Below are positions 9,507-19,432 of a DNA stretch of 64,000 bases, one piece after another. Source of the DNA: Neosynechococcus sphagnicola sy1 (GTDB lineage Bacteria; Cyanobacteriota; Cyanobacteriia; Neosynechococcales; Neosynechococcaceae); contig NZ_JJML01000029.1 of NCBI RefSeq assembly GCF_000775285.1, positions 1-64,000 of the forward strand, in the 5' to 3' direction. A program made the translations under genes and the position numbers. Each line of letters begins with the position of its first letter. Positions within the stretch are counted from its first letter, which is position 1. Under the pieces are notes generated by a model. The model did no database searches, was not told where the DNA came from, and worked only from the letters and a program-made list of their open reading frames with translations.

Positions 9507-9959
9507 CTAAGCTCCGTTGTCAAATGCCCCTGGAATGTACTCGTGGAGTTGGAACTGAGATGGGGGAACTGGGGTTCCTGGACGAAGGTCTTTAACTGGA
9601 CGCTGGCATCTGACGAGGGCCACATCAAAGCGACAGGGTAAATCCGAAAGGTAGGGATGCTCAGCCAGAAATTGCCGTGCGGCTTGCCAAAGTTTGGCCT
9701 GTTTAGCAGCAGTGATGGCCAGCAATCCATCGGCATCCCAGTTACTAGCACTGCGGGTTTTGACTTCGACAAAGGCCAAAGCTGCCGCTCTTGGAGTCTG
9801 AACCTCCTCTCCTCTGTAGTGAGCTACCAAATCTAATTCTCCCCAGCGACACCGCCAGCGACGGTAGAGAATCAGCCATCCTTGGGCTTCTAGCCATTGA
9901 GCAACAAAGTCTTCACCTTGAGCCCCAATATCAGGATAATAAGAATTGCGGTTCCCCAC
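9507..9959 (-). CDS. yraN: YraN/UPF0102 family nuclease-like protein
   Basis: This is a 150-residue protein with the UPF0102 pattern: GAQGEDFVAQWLEAQGWLILYRRWRC, then GELDLVA, then FVEVKTRS. The E-x-D-L and E-V-K triads are the PD-(D/E)XK nuclease-fold catalytic signature. Family members are small and cytoplasmic; a DNA-processing role is assumed but not well defined. The start is GTG at 9959. The divergent lumenal pentapeptide gene starts only 14 bases away at 9974, so the two share a very short upstream region, and regulatory elements of each must overlap the other gene. Confidence 0.85.
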   Translation of the reverse strand: MGNRNSYYPDIGAQGEDFVAQWLEAQGWLILYRRWRCRWGELDLVAHYRGEEVQTPRAAALAFVEVKTRSASNWDADGLLAITAAKQAKLWQAARQFLAEHPYLSDLPCRFDVALVRCQRPVKDLRPGTPVPPSQFQLHEYIPGAFDNGA

Positions 9960-9973
9960 TGGTGCAATCCCGT

Positions 9974-10477
9974 ATGAATTCTCGGCTATGCCACTGGCTT
10001 GTGACGGCTTTTCTCAGTCTAGTCTGCTGGATTTTCACTTGCACACTGGTACTCGGAGTGCCAGCGGCGATCGCTGACGACTATACCAGAGCCACGTTGC
10101 TCAATGCTGATCTCTCAGGTCGTGACCTGACAGATTCTAGTTTCACGAGTGCCAACCTGCGGAATAGTAACCTCAGTCATAGCAACCTTGAGGGGGTGAG
10201 CTTCTTTGGGGCCAATCTCGAAGGAGCGAACCTTGAAGGAGCCAATCTTGCCAATGCCACCCTTGATACCGCTCGATTCACCGGCTCTAATTTAAAAGAT
10301 GTGGTGCTGGAAGGTGCCTTTGCCTTCAACACCAAGTTTCAGGCAGCTTTGATCGAGGGGGCTGATTTCACCAATGTTGACTTACGTCGGGATGTCCAGC
10401 TATTGCTGTGCAAAGGTGCGAGTGGTGTGAACCCAGTCACCGGGCGGAGAACCCGTGAGACGCTCAACTGTGATTAA
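9974..10477 (+). CDS. Exported (probably lumenal) pentapeptide-repeat protein
   Basis: This is a 167-residue protein. The ATG at 9974 gives a clean signal peptide (LVTAFLSLVCWIFTCTLVLG, cleavage likely after PAAIA). The mature part starts DDYTRATLLNADLSGRDLTD and has about 20 pentapeptide repeats (NLEGANLEGANLANATL), ending in a two-Cys tail (LLCKGASG ... TLNC) that may form a disulphide. It resembles lumenal pentapeptide proteins of the TL17 type known from cyanobacteria and chloroplasts. Their role is unclear. The longer frame open upstream overlaps yraN on the other strand and is not used. Confidence 0.82.
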   Translation: MNSRLCHWLVTAFLSLVCWIFTCTLVLGVPAAIADDYTRATLLNADLSGRDLTDSSFTSANLRNSNLSHSNLEGVSFFGANLEGANLEGANLANATLDTARFTGSNLKDVVLEGAFAFNTKFQAALIEGADFTNVDLRRDVQLLLCKGASGVNPVTGRRTRETLNCD

Positions 10478-10593
10478 ATCCTGAACCAAGGGTGGAGAGG
10501 CAATGGCAATGGATATTGCTGCTCCTCGTTGATCGACCCGCTGGATATACGGGATAGACTATGGCATCGCGGTGTTATTTTGCTTAACCGACC

Positions 10594-13506
10594 ATGACCA
10601 TCAACAGTCCGGTTTGGGCTCTTACGGTTACAGAAGTCTATGAAGCCTTAGACACGTCTGCTCAGGGATTGACGGAAACTGAAGCCGAAGCCCGGTTAAA
10701 GCGATTTGGACTCAATGAATTACCGGAAGCTCCCCAACGCCCGCTGTTGCTGCGTTTTATCGACCAATTGACCCACTTCATGGCCTTGTTGCTCTGGGTG
10801 GCAGGAATTCTGGCGTTTATTTCCCACACCCCGGAACTGGGGTGGGCCATCTGGGCCGTGATCTGGATTAATGCCATTTTTAGTTTCTCCCAGGAATTTC
10901 AGGCAGAGCGGGCGCTGACCGCCCTCAAAAGTGTCCTGCCGATGCAGGTAAAGGTCTACCGGGATGGAGAACTGAAGCAAATTCTGGCTGGGAATTTAGT
11001 GCGGGGCGATGTCGTGCAATTGGAGGAGGGCGATCGCGTCTCGGCGGACGCTCGATTGGTTACTGCGGAGAGTTTGTACCTGGATATCTCAGTAATGACG
11101 GGGGAATCCTTGCCAGTGGCTCGGGAAGCAGATCCTGCCCAACCCCGGCAGATGGTGCCCCTGCGAGCCGGAAAACCCTTAATGCATCCAGGAGATACCC
11201 CACTCCAGGAAGCCTTACCGCCGGGAGAAATCCGCAATCTGGTGCTGGCGGGGTCTACTGTAGCCGCTGGACGGGCGATCGCCGTGGTCTACGCCACCGG
11301 TGCCCAAACGGAGTTTGGTCATGTCGCCCGCCTGACGACCCTGGTGAAACGGGAACCCAGTACCCTAGAGGTGCAGGTGGCTCGCATTGTGCGCGTGATA
11401 ACGATCATTGCCCTCTCCATGGGCACCCTGGTGTTTCTCCTCACCTCTTTTCTAGTAGGGATGCAGGTGAGGGAAAGCTTTATTTTTGCCATCGGCATCA
11501 TCGTTGCCTTGGTACCCGAGGGCTTACTGCCCACCGTTACCCTGGCCCTTGCGATCGGCGTCCAACGCATGGCTAAACAAAAGGCTCTGGTACGCCGCCT
11601 GTCGGCGGTGGAAACCTTGAGTGCCACGACGGTGATCTGTACCGACAAAACGGGCACCCTGACGAAGAACGAAATGACGGTGCGAACGTTGTGGATACCG
11701 GATGGGGAAGCGTCGGACACCTTAACCTCCGTTCCCTCCCCTACTTCCTTGATTGCCGTCACGGGGGTTGGCTATGATCCCACCACCGGCAGCATCGAGA
11801 TACCAGAGACCCTTGAGGCTCCCTGGCAGGTGCGGTTGTTGCTAGCGGGGGCAGCCCTGTGTTCCAATGCCCGTCTCATTCATCTCACGGACTCTAGCAG
11901 CTGGCAGGAAATCGGCGATCCGACGGAAGCGGCCTTACTGGTGGCGGCTCTGAAGGCTGACCTGGGCCCAGAGACCTTGCAGCAGCAGTATCCCCGGTTG
12001 CGGGAAGTTCCCTTTGACTCCCGCCGTCGGATGATGACCGTGGTACTGGACTGGCAACGGGCAGACCTTTGGCCCAATGAATTTCCCTACCTCAGCTTCA
12101 CGAAGGGAGCACCCCTAGAAGTTTTGCGTTGCTGCACTGGTATCCTCAGGGCAGGGCAGGTACAAGAGTTAAGTCAAGCGAATCGGGATCAGGTGGCAAC
12201 TGCCAATGATGACCTAGCTCGTCAAGGATTTCGAGTGCTGGGCTTGGCCGTGCGCAAGGGTCGTCAAGAATTGCTGGAGTCCCCCCCCCAACAACTGGAG
12301 CAAACCCTGATCTTCATTGGTCTGGTGGCGATGTTTGACCCCCCCCGTCCGGAGGTTGAGGCTGCGATCGCTCACTGTCATCAGGCCGGCATTGCCGTCA
12401 CCATGGTGACCGGAGACTATGGGTTAACCGCCGAAGCGATCGCCCGCAGCATCGGTTTGGTGCAAGACAAAGTCCGAATCCTCACCGGAGAAGGGATGGG
12501 ACATCTTTCGGATGCCCAACTGCGGCAGATCCTCACCTACCGTTCGAATCTGATCTTTGCCCGCATGTCCCCGGAGCATAAACTACGTCTAGTTCAGGCT
12601 TACAAAGATCTCGGCCATGTGGTTGGGGTAACCGGAGACGGGGTCAACGATGCGCCAGCATTACGGGCGGCGCATATTGGGATTGCCATGGGGTTGAATG
12701 GCACCGATGTTGCTCGAGAGGCGGCGGATATCGTGCTGTTGGATGATAACTTTGCCACGATTGTGGCGGCGATCGAGCAGGGCCGCACGGTTTACCAGAA
12801 CATCCGCAAGTTTATGACCTACATCCTGGCTTCCAATGTAGCGGAGTTGGTTCCTTTTCTCGCCATGGTGGCGCTGAAAATCCCCCCGGCGCTGATTATC
12901 ATGCAAATCTTGGCGGTCGATCTAGGTACCGACATGCTGCCAGCTTTGGCGCTGGGAGCAGAACAAGCAGAGGCTGGCAGCATGAGCCGTCCACCCCGCA
13001 AACATACTCAGCCGCTTTTAGATCGATCCCTGCTACTGCGGGCATATTGCTTTCTGGGGGTGATTGAAGCCGGCCTGGGAATGCTGGCTTTCTTTATCGT
13101 TTGGTGGAGTCACGGCTATGGATTATCGGAACTGCAAGCGGTGACCCCTGCCATCCTCTCCCATACTGCGGATGCCACAACCATCGGCATTTATGCCCAG
13201 GCAACGACCATGACCCTGGCGGCGATCGTGGCCTGTCAGGACGGCAATGTTTTTGCCTGTCGATCGGAACGAGCCTCCGTGATCCCCATGGGGTTTTTCA
13301 GCAACCGCCTGATCTGGCTGGGCATTGCCTGTGAGTGGTTGCTGATCCTGGCAGTCATCTATATCTCCCCATTGCGGAAAATTTTCGCAACAGCCCCCCT
13401 GTTTGCATGGCAGTGGCTGCTGCTTCTTGCCTGTCCGCCTCTCCTGCTCGGTGCAGAAGAATTACGCAAGCACTACCTGAACGCGCGCGCACCCTTCAGT
13501 AGCTAG
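10594..13506 (+). CDS. P-type cation ATPase, P2 family, Na,K-ATPase-like transport motifs
   Basis: This is a 970-residue membrane pump with all core motifs: TGES (169-172, actuator), DKTGTLTKNEMT with the phosphorylated Asp at 351, and GDGVNDAP near 680. The helix motifs that hold the ion are informative: VPEGLLPTVT (M4, Glu309), SNVAELVPFL (M5) and AVDLGTDMLPALAL (M6, near 776). They match the P2C (Na,K/H,K-ATPase) pattern more than a heavy-metal pump. The N-terminal cation-ATPase domain (GLTETEAEARLKRFGLN) and C-terminal six-helix block are present. The likely substrate is Na+, Ca2+ or another hard cation; this is inference. It is transcribed alone, 116 bases after the lumenal pentapeptide gene. 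Confidence 0.92.
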   Translation: MTINSPVWALTVTEVYEALDTSAQGLTETEAEARLKRFGLNELPEAPQRPLLLRFIDQLTHFMALLLWVAGILAFISHTPELGWAIWAVIWINAIFSFSQEFQAERALTALKSVLPMQVKVYRDGELKQILAGNLVRGDVVQLEEGDRVSADARLVTAESLYLDISVMTGESLPVAREADPAQPRQMVPLRAGKPLMHPGDTPLQEALPPGEIRNLVLAGSTVAAGRAIAVVYATGAQTEFGHVARLTTLVKREPSTLEVQVARIVRVITIIALSMGTLVFLLTSFLVGMQVRESFIFAIGIIVALVPEGLLPTVTLALAIGVQRMAKQKALVRRLSAVETLSATTVICTDKTGTLTKNEMTVRTLWIPDGEASDTLTSVPSPTSLIAVTGVGYDPTTGSIEIPETLEAPWQVRLLLAGAALCSNARLIHLTDSSSWQEIGDPTEAALLVAALKADLGPETLQQQYPRLREVPFDSRRRMMTVVLDWQRADLWPNEFPYLSFTKGAPLEVLRCCTGILRAGQVQELSQANRDQVATANDDLARQGFRVLGLAVRKGRQELLESPPQQLEQTLIFIGLVAMFDPPRPEVEAAIAHCHQAGIAVTMVTGDYGLTAEAIARSIGLVQDKVRILTGEGMGHLSDAQLRQILTYRSNLIFARMSPEHKLRLVQAYKDLGHVVGVTGDGVNDAPALRAAHIGIAMGLNGTDVAREAADIVLLDDNFATIVAAIEQGRTVYQNIRKFMTYILASNVAELVPFLAMVALKIPPALIIMQILAVDLGTDMLPALALGAEQAEAGSMSRPPRKHTQPLLDRSLLLRAYCFLGVIEAGLGMLAFFIVWWSHGYGLSELQAVTPAILSHTADATTIGIYAQATTMTLAAIVACQDGNVFACRSERASVIPMGFFSNRLIWLGIACEWLLILAVIYISPLRKIFATAPLFAWQWLLLLACPPLLLGAEELRKHYLNARAPFSS

Positions 13507-13667
13507 CCAACCTTAAATCTAAAATGCTCTAGCGCTGATTAGTATAGCGACACTCCAGTATCTCATCTGGGGGTATCCCCTCACTGTGGCGATCGCAGCA
13601 CCCGAAGTGGGTCAGGATACCCTAGGCTGGACAGTAGCAATTTGGTCATCAACGACAGTCTGGAGTT

Positions 13668-14517
13668 ATGGAAGCACCATTTCGCTTGATTAGCGTTCGG
13701 AATCGGGTGATTTTCACCGACCCTCCGCCGGAACTACCACCACCCGTCAACCCCACTGGTCGCAAGATTGGCTGGGGAATCCTGGGTTTGGGATGCCTCG
13801 GCACTCTGATCGGAGGGATTGCTTTGGTTCTCCAACTCCCACCCTCTATCGAGGAGATACCTGTCCCCAGCCTCTCTCCCACTCCCCTGCCATCCACCTT
13901 AGAAACCAGGCCAATTGATAGGAGAGAAGATCCGGTGAGGGTGAAAGCCCCTTCTCCCCGCCTCTCAGCGGCCGAGTCCCTGTTGCCCACCACTAACCCA
14001 AATCGACGATTGGCTCAAATTACCCATGGCAGTCGACGCAGCGATCCCTTTGCAGAATTTGCCCTACTCCCCGTCGTCGTGACAGCGGATACACCCCCCA
14101 TCATCCCCATTGCCAGTGTTGCTCCCCCTGTCAACGCAGCCCCGCAACTCCGTCGGTTGACACCGATCAAGGTTCCTTCTCTGCCACCCCTCTCCCGTCG
14201 GTTTCCTAAAAACCTTGCCCCCCCGTCCCCTGGGGCAGGGATCACTGCCGCTCCTCTCCCCTGGGATCGCTGCGACGATCCCAGCCCCGGAAAAGTTGGC
14301 CTGTCAGTTAGCGGTGAATGGGATTATGCAGTCCCAAGGCAAACCTCTGGCGATCGTTCAAGTGGCCGATCAGCCGCTCAACCAAACCGTACAGGTGGGC
14401 GATCACCTATGTGGCGGTCTGGTTGTGGTGAAGCAAATTTCCAGTCCTGGGAGTCGTCAACCTAACGTCATCCTCGAACAAAATGGCAAGGAATTTATTC
14501 AATTTGCAGATGGCTAA
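13668..14517 (+). CDS. Membrane-anchored proline-rich protein with PilP/GspC-like C-terminus (one frame break)
   Basis: The N-terminal cytoplasmic segment is followed by one membrane helix (GWGILGLGCLGTLIGGIALV, about 36-55), a long Pro/Ser-rich linker, and a C-terminal domain (LACQLAVNGIMQSQGKPLAI ... VQVGDHLCGGLVVVKQI ... NVILEQNGKEF). The layout resembles PilP or GspC inner-membrane linkers of type IV pili and type II secretion, but no pilus gene is nearby, so this is tentative. The first frame runs to 14465 and the correct C-terminus lies in the next frame. One extra C, most simply in the C7 run at 14218-14224, joins them into about 282 residues. Confidence 0.7.
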
Positions 14518-15111
14518 GGGGGCTATAGCAATCCGCTCTCAGTTCTAAATCACAAGATACTGGAATGACTGGAATAGGGCATCCTTTGCACATGCTGTTA
14601 CTGCTGTTTTAGGATTACTATATTTGTCTTCCTAGAAGCAGGTAGAAAAGTCAGGATGAGGGTAGAAAATGAGTTTTTTCGTTGGATGAATTGAACTTGA
14701 CAGCGTATTCCAATTTTCATCAGCTCGATGAAACTAGCTTGATGGAGAAGCAAAGTGAATCTGCAGAGACGTTGCTATGGAGCTGCAAAATACCCAGGAA
14801 GATCCTAAGTAAACCATGAGTTATAGAAGCATCAGGAGCATAGGGTTTCCCAGTAGATCAATGGGCTGATTGAGCTACTGTCTGGATCTTTAATCAACAG
14901 AGAATGATGATCTGACAAAAGCATCATGATCAAGAACTAAGTTGTTGCACATCCAAAACGCATATGACTAGGGGTAAAACCCTTTCAGAATTGATTGCGT
15001 CTCGATCTAGATTGCGATGGGTCTCATTCCTCGAAGCTTACTGCGTCCACTGGAAATAGCCTCTAAGATAGAAAGGTGATGCTGTCATTAAAATTGTAAA
15101 AATAGTTTTCC
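14518..15111. other. Intergenic, no gene seen
   Basis: About 590 bases lie between the PilP-like gene and ychF. It is more AT-rich than its neighbours and has no open frame of note on either strand, no CRISPR-like or tandem repeat, and no terminator hairpin that I could find. The promoter of ychF must lie in its right part. Confidence 0.5.
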
Positions 15112-16200
15112 ATGCTAAGAGCCGGAATTGTTGGACTTCCCAACGTTGGCAAGTCTACACTGTTTAACGCCCTCGTCGCCAACGCCAAAGCCCAGGCAGC
15201 GAATTTCCCATTTTGTACCATTGAACCCAATATCGGGGTTGTAGCAGTGCCAGATCCACGCCTGCAAGTGCTGGCTGGGATCTCAGGTTCGGCAGAAATT
15301 TTGCCGACGCGGGTGGAATTTGTCGATATTGCCGGACTGGTGAAAGGAGCCAGTCAAGGAGAGGGCTTGGGCAATCAATTCCTGTCTCATATCCGAGAAG
15401 TGGACGCAATTGTGCAGGTGGTGCGCTGCTTTGAGAATGATGACATCATTCATGTCGCTGGGTCGGTTGATCCAATCCGAGACATTGAGGTGATTAATTT
15501 AGAATTGGCCTTGGCCGATCTAGGGCAAATTGAGCGGCGCATCGATCGCACCCGCAAACAGGCGCGTACGAGTAAAGAGGCCCAGCTAGAACTCACAATT
15601 CTAGAGAAGCTAAGTGCCACACTCGATCAGGGGCAACCCGCTCGCCACGTCATTTTAGACGACGAAGCCGCCGCCATCATCAAGCCTCTGGGATTATTGA
15701 CCCGCAAACCCTTGATCTATGCAGCCAATGTTTCGGAAGACGATCTGGCAACGGGCAACCAATGGGTCGAGCAGGTAAGAGCCTTTGCCAGTGACGAGGC
15801 GCAGGTTGTGATTGTCTCTGCCCAGGTGGAGTCTGAGTTGGTAGAGTTGCCGATCGATGAACAGGCAGATTTTCTGGCGTCCTTAGGGGTCGCAGAAGGA
15901 GGGTTGCGATCGCTGATTCAGGCAACCTATGAACTCCTGGGACTGCGAACCTATTTCACCACTGGCCCCAAGGAAACCCGTGCCTGGACGATTCAAGCTG
16001 GAATGCTAGCTCCCGAGGCGGCGGGCGTGATTCACTCCGACTTTGAACGGGGATTTATTCGGGCTGAAACTGTGGCCTACCAGGATCTGGTGACCGCGGG
16101 TTCCATGGGCGTTGCCAAAGGCAAAGGGTTAGTCCGGAGTGAAGGCAAGGACTACACCGTTCAAGAAGGGGATGTGCTGCACTTCTTGTTTAACGTCTGA
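15112..16200 (+). CDS. ychF: Redox-regulated ATPase/GTPase YchF (OLA1 family)
   Basis: This 362-residue protein is of the full family length. The G1 motif is GLPNVGKST (residues 8-16), G3 is DIAGLVKGAS, and the non-standard G4 region (YAANVSEDDL) is the change that gives YchF its ATP preference. The helical middle domain (about 130-190) and the C-terminal TGS domain (TYFTTGPKETRAWTI ... KDYTVQEGDVLHFLFNV) are complete. Members bind ribosomes and affect stress responses. It converges on the next gene; a hairpin lies between them. Confidence 0.96.
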   Translation: MLRAGIVGLPNVGKSTLFNALVANAKAQAANFPFCTIEPNIGVVAVPDPRLQVLAGISGSAEILPTRVEFVDIAGLVKGASQGEGLGNQFLSHIREVDAIVQVVRCFENDDIIHVAGSVDPIRDIEVINLELALADLGQIERRIDRTRKQARTSKEAQLELTILEKLSATLDQGQPARHVILDDEAAAIIKPLGLLTRKPLIYAANVSEDDLATGNQWVEQVRAFASDEAQVVIVSAQVESELVELPIDEQADFLASLGVAEGGLRSLIQATYELLGLRTYFTTGPKETRAWTIQAGMLAPEAAGVIHSDFERGFIRAETVAYQDLVTAGSMGVAKGKGLVRSEGKDYTVQEGDVLHFLFNV

Positions 16201-16209
16201 AGGTCGTTG

Positions 16210-16228
16210 GAGGGGAAACATTCCCCTC
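16210..16228. terminator. Hairpin between convergent genes
   Basis: GAGGGGAA (16210-16217) pairs perfectly with TTCCCCTC (16221-16228) around a three-base loop. It begins 9 bases after the ychF stop and ends 15 bases before the stop of the minus-strand gene. There is no T run, so rho-independent termination is uncertain, but the position suits a two-way terminator. Confidence 0.5.
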
Positions 16229-16243
16229 AGTCATCCATCTTCC

Positions 16244-17785
16244 CTAAGATCCGGGCGGTATCTCACTGGGCGGTGTTAGGGGACGCACGGGCTGATACAG
16301 CGGTGTTAGGGGTTGATAGTGATAGGGTGGCGGAGATTGCATGGGTGGGGTTGAGGGCAGGGGTTGGGCAACTGGGATGGGTTGATGTCTTCCCAGTGCG
16401 GATTCCACGGTGGCCAGGGACAGGGATGTTCCCGGTGTCCCTGGAACTTCAACCACAATTAAGTAGCCAGAGAAATTTTGTCCCCCAATCTGGGTGAGGG
16501 CACCCAGCAAACGGGGCATATCGGACTGGAGTAACCGACCAGACTCATCATAAAGTTCCAGAGCCGACAGACAGCCAATGGTGGGATTCCAGTTAAAGCT
16601 GTCAATCGTCCCTTGCTTGCCATTGAAAAAGTCGGGTGCTTCGCCACTGCCATGAATCCGAAACAATCCCCGACCAATTTTGCCCGCCCAATAACTCTGC
16701 TGAACTGGGAAGTAATTGCGCCAAGAAGGGGGCAGGAGGGCTTGATAGGTTTGCAAATTGCCACTGAAGCTGCCGGAACGTCCCGGTAGAAACTGCTTTA
16801 CACCAGGTTCAAAGGGGACAAACAACTGCACCAAGGAAAACTGCCCATAGGCGCGGAAAAACTGTTGATCCGGTTGGGGAACCACACCTTGAATCCGATA
16901 GATACCCTGGGGGGTTTGTCCACGGGTGAAGTTCCAACTCAGGCCGTGGATGGACTCCAAAAGCAGGGGCATAGACCAAAGTTGCCCCCCCAAGTTGCCG
17001 GAGGTGGTTGCAAGCGATTCCCGGACAAATTGGCCATTGCCATCTTTCAGCACCGTGAGGCACAAAACCCGGCGATCGGGTTGACAAACCACATAGAGTT
17101 GCAATGCTCCAGGGGCGATCGCCCAATTCAGTAGATCTGCCAGGGGCGGCATCGGGGCAGGATGGATGCTCTGGCTGACATCCCGCAGCGTGGTGTAGAG
17201 GTAGACATCCGCCGACCAACGGGGAAAGCGTTGACGCACCTGATCACTCAGTTGTTGCAGTTGTTCCAGGGAGACTCCCCCTTTGTGCAAACTTGACAAG
17301 GCCATCGCTACCCACTGAGAATCCCCACTGCGTTGGAGAATCTCCAGAAAACGCTGCTGGAGGCGGCTATAGACAGGGGAACGGCTCAAGTACAGTTGGG
17401 TTCCGACCTGCATCGCCATGTCAAGGGTGCGCTGTTGCGATCGCGACCATCCAGATCGGACCGTCAGGTGCAACAGGTTATCCACCGCGTCGGCGACAAA
17501 CTCATCCTGGGGAGCCACCACCGCAGTTGTCCAGAGGATATTGCGCCAATGACGCTCTTGAGCATCGGTGACCGGATGGCGGTTGAGATCGTAATTTTCA
17601 GGCCGAACTTGGCGGAGTTGTTGCTGTCGCTGTTCAGCCCGGGCAGCAGCCGTCGCTGGGGCACCCCTAGCTGGGGCTACCGGAAGCAACGAGAGTCCAC
17701 CCAGCATCAGACAGCCAGAGAGGGCAACTCCTCTGAAACACTGAGCGAGGCTACGGGGAAATGGTGCAGGCTGAGTTACAGACAT
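16244..17785 (-). CDS. Secreted protein with L,D-transpeptidase-like C-terminal region
   Basis: This is a 513-residue protein with an N-terminal signal (GVALSGCLMLGGLSLLPVAP, cleavage near ARGAPA). Residues about 60-210 are helical. The later part has strands and LFRIHGSGEAPDF, then NPTIGCLSALELYDESG. An I-H-G motif followed by a G-C motif is how YkuD-type L,D-transpeptidases present their His and Cys, but the spacing and the S-H-G-C box are not canonical. The C-terminus is a Pro/Gln-rich tail. I do not know a described function; a role at the cell wall is inference. It is a single gene, with no operon partner. Confidence 0.6.
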   Translation of the reverse strand: MSVTQPAPFPRSLAQCFRGVALSGCLMLGGLSLLPVAPARGAPATAAARAEQRQQQLRQVRPENYDLNRHPVTDAQERHWRNILWTTAVVAPQDEFVADAVDNLLHLTVRSGWSRSQQRTLDMAMQVGTQLYLSRSPVYSRLQQRFLEILQRSGDSQWVAMALSSLHKGGVSLEQLQQLSDQVRQRFPRWSADVYLYTTLRDVSQSIHPAPMPPLADLLNWAIAPGALQLYVVCQPDRRVLCLTVLKDGNGQFVRESLATTSGNLGGQLWSMPLLLESIHGLSWNFTRGQTPQGIYRIQGVVPQPDQQFFRAYGQFSLVQLFVPFEPGVKQFLPGRSGSFSGNLQTYQALLPPSWRNYFPVQQSYWAGKIGRGLFRIHGSGEAPDFFNGKQGTIDSFNWNPTIGCLSALELYDESGRLLQSDMPRLLGALTQIGGQNFSGYLIVVEVPGTPGTSLSLATVESALGRHQPIPVAQPLPSTPPMQSPPPYHYQPLTPLYQPVRPLTPPSEIPPGS

Positions 17786-17880
17786 GGCACTGAAAAAAGG
17801 AACTAACTTACCCGTTACTTTACCCTACGCTGACTCAGATACCCTTGCAGAAGGACGGTCAATTTTTCCGATCACCCTCC

Positions 17881-18733
17881 TCAAAAACCCTGGCCTAAGC
17901 GCCGTTCCAGGTAGCGAGACAACAGTGTTAATGGATAACAGAGGGCAAAGTAGAACAGGGCTGCTAGGACAAAAATGAACAACTTAACATTGGCATCCAA
18001 TTGGGGGTAGGCAAAGGATGCTGCTACCTGTTGTAACTCCATCACCCCAATGGTAGAGAGCAAGGCACTGTCCTGAATCGCACAAATCAAATTATTGGTA
18101 TAGGGGGGGAATCACCAGCCGAATCGCTTGAGGTAAAACAACCCGCCTCAGAATCCAAATAGGCTCCATTCCCAAGCTCAGGGCAGCTTCCCGCTGCCCT
18201 TTATCCACTGATGCAATCCCAGCCCGAAACACTTCTGTGAGGTAGGCTCCATAATTAAAGCCCAAGCCCAACACTCCATAAAAAATGAAATTAAAGTTCG
18301 CTGGCACCAGGCTGTTGCTTTGCAAGGGGGTCATCAGTTGGAAGGCAAGGCCATGGGGGTCAAACCCCAACCGTGACAGCAGGGTGCCAATGCCAAATCC
18401 CCAGAGCAGGAGTTGCACCAGGGTAGGGGTGCCGCGAATGCCCTCAACGTAGGCGATCGCAAGCCAGCGCCAGACCCGTCTCCTGGATAAGCGCCCCCAG
18501 ACGGCCAAGCCCCCCAGGAAGGTAGCCAGGATCATGCTGACCAGAGAAATCAGCAGCGTGACTCCCGTGGCTTGCAACAACAAGGGGAAATAAAGCCCAA
18601 TGGTTTGCCGGAAGTGCAGCAGGTAGAGGACAAAAACAGCTCCAATAACCGCCATCACCCCATAGAACAGGGACTCACTGGAAGGTCGCCACAGCTGTTG
18701 AGGGGGCGAGAGTCTAAAAGGAGGGGTGATCAC
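17881..18733 (-). CDS. Polar amino-acid ABC transporter permease (one frame break)
   Basis: This is a HisM/GlnP-type inner-membrane permease. It has about five helices and the EAA-loop sequence AGIASVDKGQREAALSLGME, which docks the ATPase. The frame stops at 18092 after LVIPPLYQ. In the next frame the protein continues NLICAIQDSALLSTIGVMEL to the stop at 17881. The break is an extra base in the run of seven G (18103-18109 on the plus strand). With six it reads IPPYTNNLICAIQDSALL, the normal sequence. It is the last gene of the cluster ATPase, binding protein, permease, permease. Confidence 0.9.
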
Positions 18734-18756
18734 GGATTTTATCCTCTAGAAAAGAA

Positions 18757-19423
18757 CTACATCGCTGCCCGCAGCTTCTGTTCAAACGTCCGACCGATAT
18801 AGGCAATGGGCAGACTCATCAGTAAATAAAGAACTAAGGCCAGAACGTAGAGGGGCAGCGGATCACTACTATTACGAATCGACCAGGACTGCAACACCGA
18901 TGTCAGCTCACTGCCGGAGATCACACTGACAATGGCGGAGTCTTTGAGCATATAGATAAAGTCATTCACCAAGGGAGGAATCACTAAGGGGACGGCTTGA
19001 GGGAGTTTAACCTTCAGGAAACTCTGCTCCGGAGTCATGCCCAGAGAGAGAGCGGCCTCCGTCTGACCGGGGTCAACCCCCAGAAAGCCCGCCCGAAATA
19101 CCTCTGCTTCATAGGCGGCATAATTCAAGGCCAGGGAAATCACCCCCGCGACCCAGGCATTGGCGAAGGTGGAAAGGTTAAAGCTGAGTAACACTGCCCC
19201 CACCCCGTAGTAGAGCAGCAGCACCTGGGTAATGATGGGGGTACAACGGGCTGCCTCAATAAACATCCGGGAAGGCACCCGTAGCCAGATGGAATTGGAA
19301 CTGGACATTGCTGCTAGCACCAGTCCCAGGAAGACCGCGATCGGGAAGGAGAGACCGCAGTAGATCAGGGTATTCAGTGCCCCCCGCAAAAAACTCTGGT
19401 AGTGCCGACAGAATCAATTGCAT
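18757..19423 (-). CDS. Polar amino-acid ABC transporter permease (one frame break)
   Basis: This is the second permease of the heterodimeric transporter. The ATG at 19423 lies 9 bases after the binding-protein stop and gives MQLILSALPEFFAG. A run of six instead of five C (19380-19385, plus strand) then breaks the frame; the remaining 210 residues (GALNTLIYCGLSFPIAVFLG onward) run in the next frame to 18757. The EAA loop is GFLGVDPGQTEAALSLGMTPE. The next permease starts 23 bases downstream, so the genes form one transcript. Confidence 0.9.
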
Positions 19424-19432
19424 TGCCAGTCT

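Noticed and set aside
12600-12788. Minus-strand frames inside the P-type ATPase and other long genes
   Set aside because: Antisense shadows of well-supported coding sequence; none has an independent family motif.
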